A DNA stretch of 58,690 bases from assembly GCF_001043975.1 (NCBI RefSeq), contig NZ_LABY01000066.1, positions 1 through 58,690 of the forward strand. Reading direction: 5' to 3'. Both the position numbers and the translations under genes were made by a program. Shown here in pieces: positions 1-7,543 of this stretch. The first letter of the stretch is position 1; each line of letters starts with the position of its first letter. This DNA comes from Methylobacterium variabile. GTDB lineage: Bacteria; Pseudomonadota; Alphaproteobacteria; Rhizobiales; Beijerinckiaceae. Under the pieces are notes generated by a model. It saw nothing but the letters and a program-made list of their open reading frames with translations, searched no databases and was not told the DNA's origin.

Positions 1-187
1 CCCCGGCGCGCCTGCGGGTCGCTTTGGAGGTGGACCCCTCCATCAGCACGGTTCGCCACTGGCGCAGCATGGAGGGCTGGATCCCGAGTTCCGCGGCGAC
101 CTGCATCTGCGACCGGCCGCTGCTCTCGAGCAGGGCGACCGCCTCGCGCTTGAACTCGGGGGTGAATTCGCGTCGTGTCTTTGCCAT
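1..187 (-). CDS. IS3-family transposase OrfA, N-terminal part (cut by window edge)
   Basis: The minus strand from 187 reads MAKTRREFTPEFKREAV and continues with a helix-turn-helix (QMQVAAELGIQPSMLRQWR), the hallmark N-terminus of the small DNA-binding OrfA of IS3-type insertion sequences. OrfA binds the element's ends and is normally joined to the DDE transposase OrfB by programmed frameshifting. About 62 codons are visible and the frame is open to the window edge, so OrfB and the far end are not seen. The near end of the element should lie between 188 and 246, only tens of bases from the stop of badR, so an insertion apparently sits immediately downstream of that gene. Confidence 0.85.
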   Translation of the reverse strand, partial: MAKTRREFTPEFKREAVALLESSGRSQMQVAAELGIQPSMLRQWRTVLMEGSTSKATRRRAG

Positions 188-246
188 CAAACACCTTCCC
201 CGCCCGTAACGAGCGTAGCAGAGGTGTCCGCGAAACCGAGGGAGGA

Positions 247-765
247 TCAGTCCATCGCCGCAAGGCCGCTCTTCAGGCGGTCGAGCAGGCGGTAGAGCTG
301 GAGCAGCTCGTCGGCCGAGAGACCGGCGAGCGACGCCTCGTAGAAGTCACCGATCTCGACGAGCATCCGCGTCCACTCGGCCTGGCCCGCCGGGGTCAGC
401 CGCACCCGGCGGCTGCGCCGGTCCACCGGATCCGGCACGCGCTCGATCCAGCCGCGGCCCTCGAGGCGGTCGAGCACGATCGTGAGGTTCTGGCGGGTGA
501 GCAGCAGGAAGGCGATCAGCTCCTTCACGCTGACGCCGTCCGCCGCGACCCGCGGGCGCGCCAGCGCCCCCAGCACCGCCCATTGCTGCGTCGTGCTGCC
601 GAAGGACGACACCGCCCGCGTGCCGACTTTGTGCAGCAGGTTGGAGCTCTGATAGAGGCGGAAGAACAACCGGTTGGCCAAGTCGAAACGGTCGATGCCG
701 AAACGGTCGGTGTCGGCGTCGACGCGGTCGGCGGCCGGGGGAGCGGCGGGATCGGTCACGGGCAT
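247..765 (-). CDS. badR: MarR-family regulator, probable BadR-type cyclohexanecarboxylate regulator
   Basis: A 172-residue winged-helix regulator. An N-terminal dimerisation helix (FDLANRLFFRLYQSSNLLHK) is followed by the MarR wing region (VSVKELIAFLLLTRQNLTIVLDRLEGRGWIERV, then DPVDRRSRRVRLTPAG). It is divergent from badH and badI; in Rhodopseudomonas palustris the MarR protein BadR sits beside badHI and controls them in response to cyclohexanecarboxylate-derived ligands. The symbol rests on family plus this context. ATG at 765 is chosen; a TTG at 774 would add three residues but falls inside a dyad that looks like the operator. No clear ribosome site precedes either start. Confidence 0.75.
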   Translation of the reverse strand: MPVTDPAAPPAADRVDADTDRFGIDRFDLANRLFFRLYQSSNLLHKVGTRAVSSFGSTTQQWAVLGALARPRVAADGVSVKELIAFLLLTRQNLTIVLDRLEGRGWIERVPDPVDRRSRRVRLTPAGQAEWTRMLVEIGDFYEASLAGLSADELLQLYRLLDRLKSGLAAMD

Positions 766-770
766 ATATG

Positions 771-782
771 GCAAGGTATTGC
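771..782. promoter_or_regulatory. candidate MarR operator (GCAA-N4-TTGC)
   Basis: A perfect dyad GCAAGGTATTGC lies in the short space between the divergent badR and badH genes, just upstream of the badR ATG at 765. Position and symmetry fit an autoregulatory MarR operator. No binding-site consensus was available for comparison, so this is inference. Confidence 0.4.
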
Positions 783-836
783 TATTTCGGGCCGCAGGTC
801 TAGGCTGCGTGCAGGATATCAGAAGGATGCCGGCGC

Positions 837-1616
837 GTGACGAGGTTCGAAGGCAGGACGGCCGTGGTGACCGGGGGCGCCGGCGGCATCGGATCGGCGG
901 TCTGCCACCGGCTCGCGGCGGAAGGCGCGGCGGGGGGGGTCCTCGACCGCGACCACGACGCGGCCCGGGCGGTCGCCGACGCGATCAATGCCGGAGGGGC
1001 GGGCGCGGGCGGTCGCGCCGGCGCGTTCTGCTGCGACATAACCCGCCGCGACGAGGTCGAGGCGGCGCTCGCCGGCGTGACGGAGGCGCTCGGCCCGGTC
1101 GACGTCCTGATCAACAACGCCGGCTTCGACATCTTCAAGCCGTTCCTGGCGACCGAGCCGTCCGAGTGGGAGCGCCTGATCGCGGTCAACCTCGTCGGTG
1201 CGCTCACCATGCACCACCTCGTCCTGCCGGGCATGGTCGAGCGCGGCTACGGCCGGATCGTCAACGTCGCGTCGGATGCCGCCCGGGTCGGCTCGACGGG
1301 CGAGGCGGTCTACGCGGCCTGCAAGGCGGCGCTCCTGGGGCTGACCAAGACCCTGGCGCGCGAGCACGCCCGGCACGGCATCACGCTCAACGTCGTCTGC
1401 CCGGGCCCGACCGACACCGCGTTGTTCGAGGAGTTCCGGCGCGGCGCCGGCAACCCCGACAAGCTGATGGACTCCTTCCGCCGGGCGATCCCGCTCGGCC
1501 GGATCGGCCGGCCCGACGACCTGCCCGGCGCGATCGGCTTCCTGGCCAGCGACGATGCGGCTTACGTCACCGGGCAGGTGATCAGCGTGTCCGGCGGCCT
1601 CTCGATGGCCGGGTGA
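837..1616 (+). CDS. badH: 2-hydroxycyclohexanecarboxyl-CoA dehydrogenase (SDR family)
   Basis: A 259-residue classical short-chain dehydrogenase. It shows the NAD-binding TGGAGGIG near residue 12, NNAG, the catalytic Ser in NVAS, and YAACK (YxxxK). Segments such as GFDIFKPF, ASDAARVGS and CPGPTDTAL resemble R. palustris BadH as I know it. BadH oxidises 2-hydroxycyclohexane-1-carboxyl-CoA to the 2-keto compound in cyclohexanecarboxylate (and aromatic ring) degradation. The start is GTG at 837, preceded by AGAAGGA. badI follows after 10 bp, supporting one operon. A generic SDR of another pathway is the alternative, but pairing with badI makes that unlikely. Confidence 0.85.
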   Translation: MTRFEGRTAVVTGGAGGIGSAVCHRLAAEGAAGGVLDRDHDAARAVADAINAGGAGAGGRAGAFCCDITRRDEVEAALAGVTEALGPVDVLINNAGFDIFKPFLATEPSEWERLIAVNLVGALTMHHLVLPGMVERGYGRIVNVASDAARVGSTGEAVYAACKAALLGLTKTLAREHARHGITLNVVCPGPTDTALFEEFRRGAGNPDKLMDSFRRAIPLGRIGRPDDLPGAIGFLASDDAAYVTGQVISVSGGLSMAG

Positions 1617-1626
1617 GGAGACGACG

Positions 1627-2418
1627 ATGGCTTACGACGACATCCTGTACGAGGCGCAAGACGGCGTCGCCCGCATCACGATCAACCGGCCGGAGCGCTA
1701 CAACGCCTTCCGCGGCCAGACCGTCGAGGAGCTGATCCGGGCGTTCCAGGAGGCCGGCTGGGACAGGAGCATCGGCGTCATCGTGCTGGCGGGCGCCGGC
1801 GACAAGGCGTTCTGCACCGGCGGCGATCAGACGGCGCATGAAGGCCAGTACGACGGCCGCGGCACGATCGGGCTGCCGATCGAGGAGTTGCAGAGCCTGA
1901 TCCGCGACGTGCCCAAGCCCGTGATCGCCCGCGTCCAGGGCTTCGCGATCGGCGGCGGCAACGTGCTGGCGACGATCTGCGACCTGACCATCGCCTCGGA
2001 GCGGGCCCAGTTCGGGCAGGTCGGGCCGAAGGTCGGCTCGGTCGATCCCGGCTTCGGCACCGCCTACCTCGCCCGCGTCGTCGGCGAGAAGCGGGCACGG
2101 GAGATCTGGTACCTGTGCCGTCGCTACACGGCGCAGGAGGCGCTGGCGCTGGGGCTCGTCAACGCGGTCGTGCCGCACGAGGCGCTCGATGCCGAGGTCG
2201 CGCGGTGGTGCGCCGAGCTGATGGAGCGCAGCCCGACCGCGCTCGCCATCGCCAAGCGCTCCTTCAACGCCGATACGGAGAGCATCCGCGGCATCGCCTC
2301 GATGGGGATGCAGGCGCTGAGCCTCTACTACGACACCGACGAGTCCCGCGAGGGCGCCGCCGCGTTCCGCGAGAAGCGGAAACCGGATTTCCGCTCCCCG
2401 CGCAAGCCGGGCGCGTGA
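1627..2418 (+). CDS. badI: 2-ketocyclohexanecarboxyl-CoA hydrolase (crotonase superfamily)
   Basis: A 263-residue crotonase-fold protein. The oxyanion-hole segments are GAGDKAFCTGGDQ and GFAIGGGNVLATICDL. The stretches GQVGPKVGSVDPGFGTAYLA and SPTALAIAKRSFN, plus a C-terminal ALSLYYDTDESREG, are characteristic of BadI, which hydrolytically opens the alicyclic ring of 2-ketocyclohexanecarboxyl-CoA to give pimelyl-CoA. The start is preceded by GGTGAGGAGACG. The acyl-CoA ligase (AliA), dehydrogenase (AliB) and hydratase (BadK) that feed this step are not in the window, so the pathway must be completed from elsewhere. Confidence 0.88.
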   Translation: MAYDDILYEAQDGVARITINRPERYNAFRGQTVEELIRAFQEAGWDRSIGVIVLAGAGDKAFCTGGDQTAHEGQYDGRGTIGLPIEELQSLIRDVPKPVIARVQGFAIGGGNVLATICDLTIASERAQFGQVGPKVGSVDPGFGTAYLARVVGEKRAREIWYLCRRYTAQEALALGLVNAVVPHEALDAEVARWCAELMERSPTALAIAKRSFNADTESIRGIASMGMQALSLYYDTDESREGAAAFREKRKPDFRSPRKPGA

Positions 2419-2874
2419 CGCGATAGCCCGCATCGTGCGCCGGGCCGGTCGGGATGTGTATGACGACGTGCCCGGGCGGATGCGGTCTCGCGCGCAAGGT
2501 CGGCCGGCTCGGCTCCTGAGGCGAGAGCGGTCGGCCGCAGCCGCGACCCGCGTGGCGTCGGCGCCGCCGGGTGTCGGTGCCGCCGATGATCACCCGCACG
2601 CGCAGGATGCCTCCTCCCGCAGCGTGAGCGTGCCGCCGCCTCGGCCTCGGCGAGGAAGCGTGACAGCCCTCCGACCCGCGACCAAGATTGACGACCATAA
2701 CATCGGGTGCCGCGAGCCGCACAGAGCGGCTCCGGCGCGGATCAGGGTACGATCCGGCAGGTTTGTGCGGGACCGCACATCCCGTGCGGACCGTGCCGTC
2801 CGCCGACGTTTCTGACATCTTGTCGTAACCCGGCTGTTCGAGACAGGCTTCGCTTCACGGAAGGAGAAGCCAGG
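2419..2874. other. 456-bp intergenic region, no gene recognised
   Basis: Between badI and the small gene at 2875. Only low-quality open frames cross it. It contains a short hairpin (CCGCAC-N5-GTGCGG, around 2773-2789) and, near its 3' end, the presumed promoter and ribosome site AAGGAGAAG of the next gene. Nothing else is supported. Confidence 0.4.
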
Positions 2875-3111
2875 ATGCTTGCAGGACGCACGGACACGGA
2901 CGACTTCTTCGAGACGTTGCTGCGGCGGCTGATCACGGACGCCGTGATCGGAGGCATCACTCACGGGAACTCGCGCGATGACCGTCTCGTCATCCGCCTG
3001 AGGCAGTATGACAAGCGCGCCCGCCTGGAGCGGCTCAGCTCCCAGACCCGTCAGGTGATCGCGTCGGCGCTGCGCCTCCTCGGCGAGGAGCCGGAGGTCG
3101 TCCGGGCCTGA
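2875..3111 (+). CDS. small hypothetical protein (78 aa)
   Basis: A 78-residue soluble, Arg-rich, predicted helical protein beginning MLAGRTDTDDFFETLLRRL and ending LLGEEPEVVRA. A strong ribosome site, AAGGAGAAG, lies just before the ATG; this and the codon pattern are the case for a real gene. No domain or motif is recognised and there is no signal peptide. It stands alone between badI and the convergent AtuA-type genes. An open frame extends upstream but has no matching ribosome site. Confidence 0.5.
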   Translation: MLAGRTDTDDFFETLLRRLITDAVIGGITHGNSRDDRLVIRLRQYDKRARLERLSSQTRQVIASALRLLGEEPEVVRA

Positions 3112-3187
3112 ATCCCGTGAGCCTGGAGGAGGCCGGTCGGACACGAGCGGTCCCGGGCGCCACGAGGGGGCGACAGGAAGCGCCCTC

Positions 3188-3505
3188 TCACCCCTCGTCA
3201 GGGATCTCGATGTCCAGCACCGCCGAGGCGAGGCACTTGCCGTGGGCGTCGAGGGCGAGGGAGCGCGTCACGCCGCCGCCGAGCGCCCCGTGCAGCACGA
3301 AGTTAAGGGCGCCGAGCCCGGGCAGCGCGAAGCGCTCCACCTCGCCGCGCACGAGCCCGGCGAAATGCGCCGCGACTCGCTCCGCCGTGACGTGGCGCTC
3401 CAGACGGGCGTAGTCCCGCGGGTCGTAGGCGATCACCGAGATGTTCGAGACGTCGCCCTTGTCGCCGGTGCGGGCATGGGCGAGGCGGCGCAGAATCGTC
3501 GGCAT
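3188..3505 (-). CDS. AtuA-type ferredoxin-like-fold small subunit
   Basis: A 105-residue protein starting MPTILRRLAHARTGDKGDVS. The SGDKGD-like motif near residues 13-18 and the middle LNFVLHGALGGG are typical of the domain fused to the C-terminus of AtuA-family proteins in many bacteria. It starts 2 bp after the stop of the AtuA-like gene (3508), so the two are translationally coupled and probably form one two-subunit enzyme. AtuA belongs to the acyclic-terpene (citronellol/geraniol) gene cluster of Pseudomonas, but its chemistry is not well settled; here the substrate is unknown. Confidence 0.78.
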   Translation of the reverse strand: MPTILRRLAHARTGDKGDVSNISVIAYDPRDYARLERHVTAERVAAHFAGLVRGEVERFALPGLGALNFVLHGALGGGVTRSLALDAHGKCLASAVLDIEIPDEG

Positions 3506-3507
3506 CG

Positions 3508-4848
3508 TCAGCTCTCCACGACATGGATGGCGGGGGTCACCACGCCCTCGGGCAGCAGCAGCGAGCGGATCCCGACGATCTCGCGAGCCGACTTCGTCGC
3601 GCCGCCCCCGCCCGCCGGGCCGTTGAGATAGAGCGACTCGACCTCCTGGCCGATCCGCTCCGCCTCCGCCCGGCTGTCGGTGCGGCCGACGACCCGGACC
3701 CGCACCTCCCGCGGCTCGGGGGCGCCGGCCGAGAGCGCGGGCCCCAGGATCGCGTCGACGCCGATCAGCTCGAAGCGCGTCTCGCGGCACGCGACGCCGG
3801 TCATCCGCAGGCGCTCGGCCACGATCTCGAGCGCCAGCCGCCCGCGCGCCACCGCGCCGGCGCCCGCGTACGAGATCTGCCCCTCGCCGACCCAGCTGTC
3901 GCGGTAGCCGACCGACACCTTCAGCAGGCCGGTGCGCGGGGCGCCGCCGCCGCCCTCGATCCGGACCCGGTCCGGCCCGTCCTCGCTCACCCGCACGCCG
4001 GAGAAATCGGCCACGACGTCGGGCTGGAGGTAGCGGGCCGGGTCGTGCACCTCGTAGAGGAGCTGCTCCTTGCAGGTCGCCGTCGTCACCCGCCCGCCGG
4101 AGCCCGGCACCTTGGTGACGACGGCCGTCCCGTCCTCGGCCACCTCGGCGAGGGGGAAGCCGAGCCGGGCGAGGTCGGGCACGTCCTTGCAGCCGGGATC
4201 GGCGAAGTAGCCCCCGGTGACCTGGCCGGCGCATTCGAGCAGGTGGCCGACCACCGTGCCGCGGCCGAGCCGCGTCCAGTCGGTCATCGACCAGCCGAAC
4301 TCGTGGACCAGGGGCGCGAGGAACATCGCCGGATCGGCGGCGCGGCCGGTGACGACCACCTCGGCTCCCTGCGCCAGGGCCGCGGCGATCGGGCCGGCGC
4401 CCAGATAGGCGTTGGCCGAGACGAGACGGTCGGCAAGGGCGCTCACCGGCTCGCCGGTCTCGTCGAGCCGGTGATCCCCGGCCCGCACCGCCTCGAGCAC
4501 GTCGTCGCCGGTGACCGCGGCGATCCGCAGGCCGTGCAGGCCGAGGTCGCGCGCGACGGCCGCGATCGCCTCGGCCGCGGCGACGGGGTTCGCCGCCCCC
4601 ATGTTGGTGACGATCCGGATGCCGCGCTCGCGGCAGGGCCGCAGGACGGCGCGCATCCGGGCGGCGAGCAGCGGGTCGTAGCCCGCGGCCGGGTCCCGCA
4701 TCCGCGCCTGCTGGGCAAGCGCGATGGTGCGCTCGGCCAGGCACTCGAAGACGAGGTACTGCACGTCGCCCTTCTCGGCCAGCTCGACCGCCGGCTCGAT
4801 CCGGTCGCCCGAGAAGCCGGCGCCGGCGCCGATCCTGATGGTTCTCAC
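3508..4848 (-). CDS. AtuA/DUF1446-family acyl-CoA-pathway protein
   Basis: A 446-residue DUF1446/AtuA domain protein. The N-terminus IRIGAGAGFSGDRIEPAVEL and the conserved TNMGAANP, GRAADPAMFL and GCKDVPDL segments identify the family. It is cytosolic with no signal peptide. The start chosen is GTG at 4848, because AAGGAG lies about 8 nt before it; GTG at 4857 would abut that site. Neighbours are CitMHS (35 bp upstream) and the ferredoxin-like subunit downstream, giving an operon LysR | citMHS - atuA-like - small subunit for uptake and breakdown of some organic acid. The substrate is not determinable from sequence. Confidence 0.8.
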   Translation of the reverse strand: MRTIRIGAGAGFSGDRIEPAVELAEKGDVQYLVFECLAERTIALAQQARMRDPAAGYDPLLAARMRAVLRPCRERGIRIVTNMGAANPVAAAEAIAAVARDLGLHGLRIAAVTGDDVLEAVRAGDHRLDETGEPVSALADRLVSANAYLGAGPIAAALAQGAEVVVTGRAADPAMFLAPLVHEFGWSMTDWTRLGRGTVVGHLLECAGQVTGGYFADPGCKDVPDLARLGFPLAEVAEDGTAVVTKVPGSGGRVTTATCKEQLLYEVHDPARYLQPDVVADFSGVRVSEDGPDRVRIEGGGGAPRTGLLKVSVGYRDSWVGEGQISYAGAGAVARGRLALEIVAERLRMTGVACRETRFELIGVDAILGPALSAGAPEPREVRVRVVGRTDSRAEAERIGQEVESLYLNGPAGGGGATKSAREIVGIRSLLLPEGVVTPAIHVVES

Positions 4849-4883
4849 CCTGGACACTCCTTATGCCGGGCCTGAGGGCGGCG

Positions 4884-6257
4884 TCAGCCCAGGACGCCGG
4901 TCGCGAAGGCGACCGCCGTCATCACGAGCGTGGTCCCGAACGCCCACGGGAAGATGAAGCGCTGGTGGTCGCCGAGATTCACCCCGCACAGGCCGATCAG
5001 GATGAAGGTCGAGGCGGTGAGCGGGCTGAGCGGGAAGCCGGTCGTCATCTGGCCCAGGATGGCGCCGCGGCCGACCAGGACCGGATCGACGCCGAGATTG
5101 GCCGCGGTCTGCCCCAGCACCGGCAGCACGCCGAAGTAGTAGGCGTCCGGCGTGAACACCAGGCTGAGCGGCATGCTGGTGACGGCTACGATGGCCGGCA
5201 GGTAGCCGGCGAGGCTCGCCGGGACCACCGACACCGCGGCGGCCGCCATCGCGTCGATCATCTTCGTGCCGGTGAGCACGCCGGTGAAGATGCCGGCCGC
5301 GAAGATCATGGTCGAGACCGTGACCACGCTGTCGGCATGCGCGACGAGGTGCTTCTGCTGCTGGTCCCAGCGCGGGTAGTTGACCGGAAGCGCGATCGCG
5401 AAGGCGAGGATGAACAGCACCGGCAGCGGCAGCAGCGCCATCAGGAGGGCGACGATCAGCACGGCCGTGAGTGCCGCGTTGAACCAGTACAGCCAGGGCC
5501 GGGCGAGGGCGACCTTGCCTTCGTCCGCCTCTGCGGCGGCGTGGGCCGGCGAGCCGGCCGGCAGGTCGGCAGGCAAGTCGGCCGGGACCGCGGCGGAGAG
5601 CGAGGCCGGCCGCAGGCCCGCCGCCGCGCCGCCGGCGGCCGGGAGGCCGAGGCGGGCGCGCTCGCGCCGACCGAAGATGTAGGCCACGAGGAGCACCCAG
5701 GCGATGCCGACCGCCATCGCGGGCACGACCGGGTTGAACAGGGAGGCGGAATCGACCTTGAGGGACGCCATGGCGCGCACGGTCGGCCCGCCCCACGGGA
5801 TGATGTTCATCACGCCCGCCGCGAGGGCGACGGTGCCGGACAGGACCAGCCGGTCCATGCCGAGGCGCTGGTAGAGCGGCAGCATCGCCGAGACCGTGAT
5901 GAGGAAGGTGGTGGCGCCGTCGCCGTCGAGGGAGACCGCCAGGGTGAGCGCGGCGGTGGCGAGCGTCACCCGCACGGGATCGCCCTTCACCAGCCGCACG
6001 AGGCGCCGGATCATCGGCTCGAACAGCCCGACGTCGAGCATCAGCCCGAAATACAGGACGGCGAAGACGATCATCACGCCGACCGGCGCGACGCGGGCGA
6101 TGCCGTCGAGCATCATCTTGCCGAGACCGGGGCCGGCCCCGGCGAGGAGCCCGGCCACGGCCGGGATGAGGATCAGCGCCACCAGCACCGACAGACGACG
6201 GGTCATGATGGCGTACAGGAAGATCGCGATGGTCGCGAAGCCCAGGGCAGCTAGCAA
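4884..6257 (-). CDS. CitMHS-family citrate/divalent-metal:H+ symporter
   Basis: A 457-residue inner-membrane transporter with about 12 hydrophobic segments. A central Ala/Pro-rich cytoplasmic loop (around residues 195-235) separates two halves. The segments VSLDGDGATTFLI, IPWGGPTVRA and the C-terminal TPDAYYFGVLPVL are characteristic of CitMHS carriers, which import citrate complexed with Mg2+ or Ca2+. The start is TTG at 6257 with GGGAGGA just upstream; no closer ATG fits. It is the first gene of the operon with the AtuA-type pair and is divergent from lysR. The actual substrate may be another tricarboxylate or dicarboxylate. Confidence 0.82.
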   Translation of the reverse strand: MLAALGFATIAIFLYAIMTRRLSVLVALILIPAVAGLLAGAGPGLGKMMLDGIARVAPVGVMIVFAVLYFGLMLDVGLFEPMIRRLVRLVKGDPVRVTLATAALTLAVSLDGDGATTFLITVSAMLPLYQRLGMDRLVLSGTVALAAGVMNIIPWGGPTVRAMASLKVDSASLFNPVVPAMAVGIAWVLLVAYIFGRRERARLGLPAAGGAAAGLRPASLSAAVPADLPADLPAGSPAHAAAEADEGKVALARPWLYWFNAALTAVLIVALLMALLPLPVLFILAFAIALPVNYPRWDQQQKHLVAHADSVVTVSTMIFAAGIFTGVLTGTKMIDAMAAAAVSVVPASLAGYLPAIVAVTSMPLSLVFTPDAYYFGVLPVLGQTAANLGVDPVLVGRGAILGQMTTGFPLSPLTASTFILIGLCGVNLGDHQRFIFPWAFGTTLVMTAVAFATGVLG

Positions 6258-6331
6258 GGTTTCCTCCCGGCGCCTGCGATTGTCGGGTGCAGGCTGCACG
6301 CGCCGAGGGTCGGTCAATGACGGGGGTGCAT

Positions 6332-6347
6332 TCAACCTATATATTGA
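6332..6347. promoter_or_regulatory. candidate LysR-type operator (TCAA-N8-TTGA) in divergent promoter
   Basis: The 96-bp space between citMHS and lysR holds an unusually AT-rich stretch containing the dyad TCAACCTATATATTGA. LysR regulators usually bind T-N11-A dyads in such divergent regions, so this is the natural candidate site. No consensus comparison was possible. Confidence 0.4.
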
Positions 6348-6353
6348 TAACCG

Positions 6354-7259
6354 ATGCGCATGAATTTCACGCCCCAGCAGCTCACGGCGTTCCTGCATCT
6401 CGCCCGCAGCGGCAGCTTCGGCGAGGCGGCGCGGCTGCACGGCGTGTCGCAACCGGCCCTGAGCCGCACGATCCAGCAGATGGAGGCCGCCCTCGGGCGG
6501 CGGCTGTTCGACCGCACGACCCGCAGCGTCGTGCCGACCCCAACCGGGCTGGAGCTGCGCCGGATCGCCGAGGCGCTCGTCGCCGAGTTCGACAGCGCCG
6601 CCGACGACCTCGCCCGCTTCGTCGAGGGGCGCAGCGGCCGGGTCGCCGTCGCGGCCCTGCCCTCGATCGCCGCGGTGCTGCTCCCCCCCGCCATCGCGCG
6701 CTTCCGCGAGGGACGCCCGGACGTCGAGATCGAGGTCCGGGACGGCCTCTCGGGCTCGGTGCTCGAGGCGGTCTCCGGCGGCGGGGCCGATCTCGGCCTG
6801 ACGATACGACCCCCGCACCCGCAGGCGGCGCTGGTCTACCGATCCCTCCTGTCCGACGAGTTCGGCCTCGTCTGCCGCCCCGGGGACGCGCCGGGCGGGG
6901 AGGGGCCGCTGCCCTGGTCGGTCTTCCAGGGCCGGCCGTTCATCGCGATGGCCGCCGCGAGCAGCGTCCGGCAGATGACGGATGCGGCCTTCCTCCAGGC
7001 CGGCCTCGCCGTTCCGCCGCTCTACGGCTGCGCCTTCCTGGGTACGGTCGGCCACATGGTCGCGACGGGCCTCGGCGTCACGGCCCTGCCGCGGCTGACG
7101 CTCTCCCTGCTCGGACCGTTCGACCTCGCGTGGCGCAGGCTCGAACGGCCCGTGATGCGTCGGTCGATGGGGATCGTGACCCGGGCCGGCCGCAGCCCGG
7201 CGCCCGCCGTGCTCGAGTTCCTGGCCCAGCTGGAACGGCAGGCGAAGTCGCTCCGCTAG
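6354..7259 (+). CDS. LysR-family transcriptional regulator
   Basis: A 301-residue LysR regulator. The N-terminal winged helix (FTPQQLTAFLHLARSGSFGE, then VSQPALSRTIQQMEAALGRRLF) is followed by a periplasmic-binding-protein-like effector domain starting near residue 90. It is divergent from the citMHS-atuA operon, which it most likely activates in response to the transported acid. An ATG at 6360, two codons in, is an alternative start. The gene stands alone; the next gene begins 284 bp downstream. Confidence 0.88.
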   Translation: MRMNFTPQQLTAFLHLARSGSFGEAARLHGVSQPALSRTIQQMEAALGRRLFDRTTRSVVPTPTGLELRRIAEALVAEFDSAADDLARFVEGRSGRVAVAALPSIAAVLLPPAIARFREGRPDVEIEVRDGLSGSVLEAVSGGGADLGLTIRPPHPQAALVYRSLLSDEFGLVCRPGDAPGGEGPLPWSVFQGRPFIAMAAASSVRQMTDAAFLQAGLAVPPLYGCAFLGTVGHMVATGLGVTALPRLTLSLLGPFDLAWRRLERPVMRRSMGIVTRAGRSPAPAVLEFLAQLERQAKSLR

Positions 7260-7543
7260 GGCAGGGGCGGCCGACGGCCGCGGCGGGCGTCCGGGGATGC
7301 CGCTCGCCTGCTGGGCTCGCACCGCGGCCGGGGGATCGTGCGGGCCGGTGAGCCGTGCTGGCGAGCGGTCGGTCGAAGACCCCGGCGGCCGAGCCGGTCT
7401 CGGTGGAGTTGTAGAAACAAAGTTTCGGCCTGTCGAGCCGGCAATTCCAAGTTGGGGGCCTCGATGTGACAGGTAATGTTGACAAATAGCGGCGATCGCT
7501 CCAGTGCGATGGATGCTGCTGGTATCGATATTGCGACCGCTTC

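Noticed and set aside
7260..7543. EcfG-type stress promoter in front of the HWE kinase
   Set aside because: GGAAC with a correctly spaced CGTT was not found upstream; the only GGAAC nearby is inside the coding sequence.
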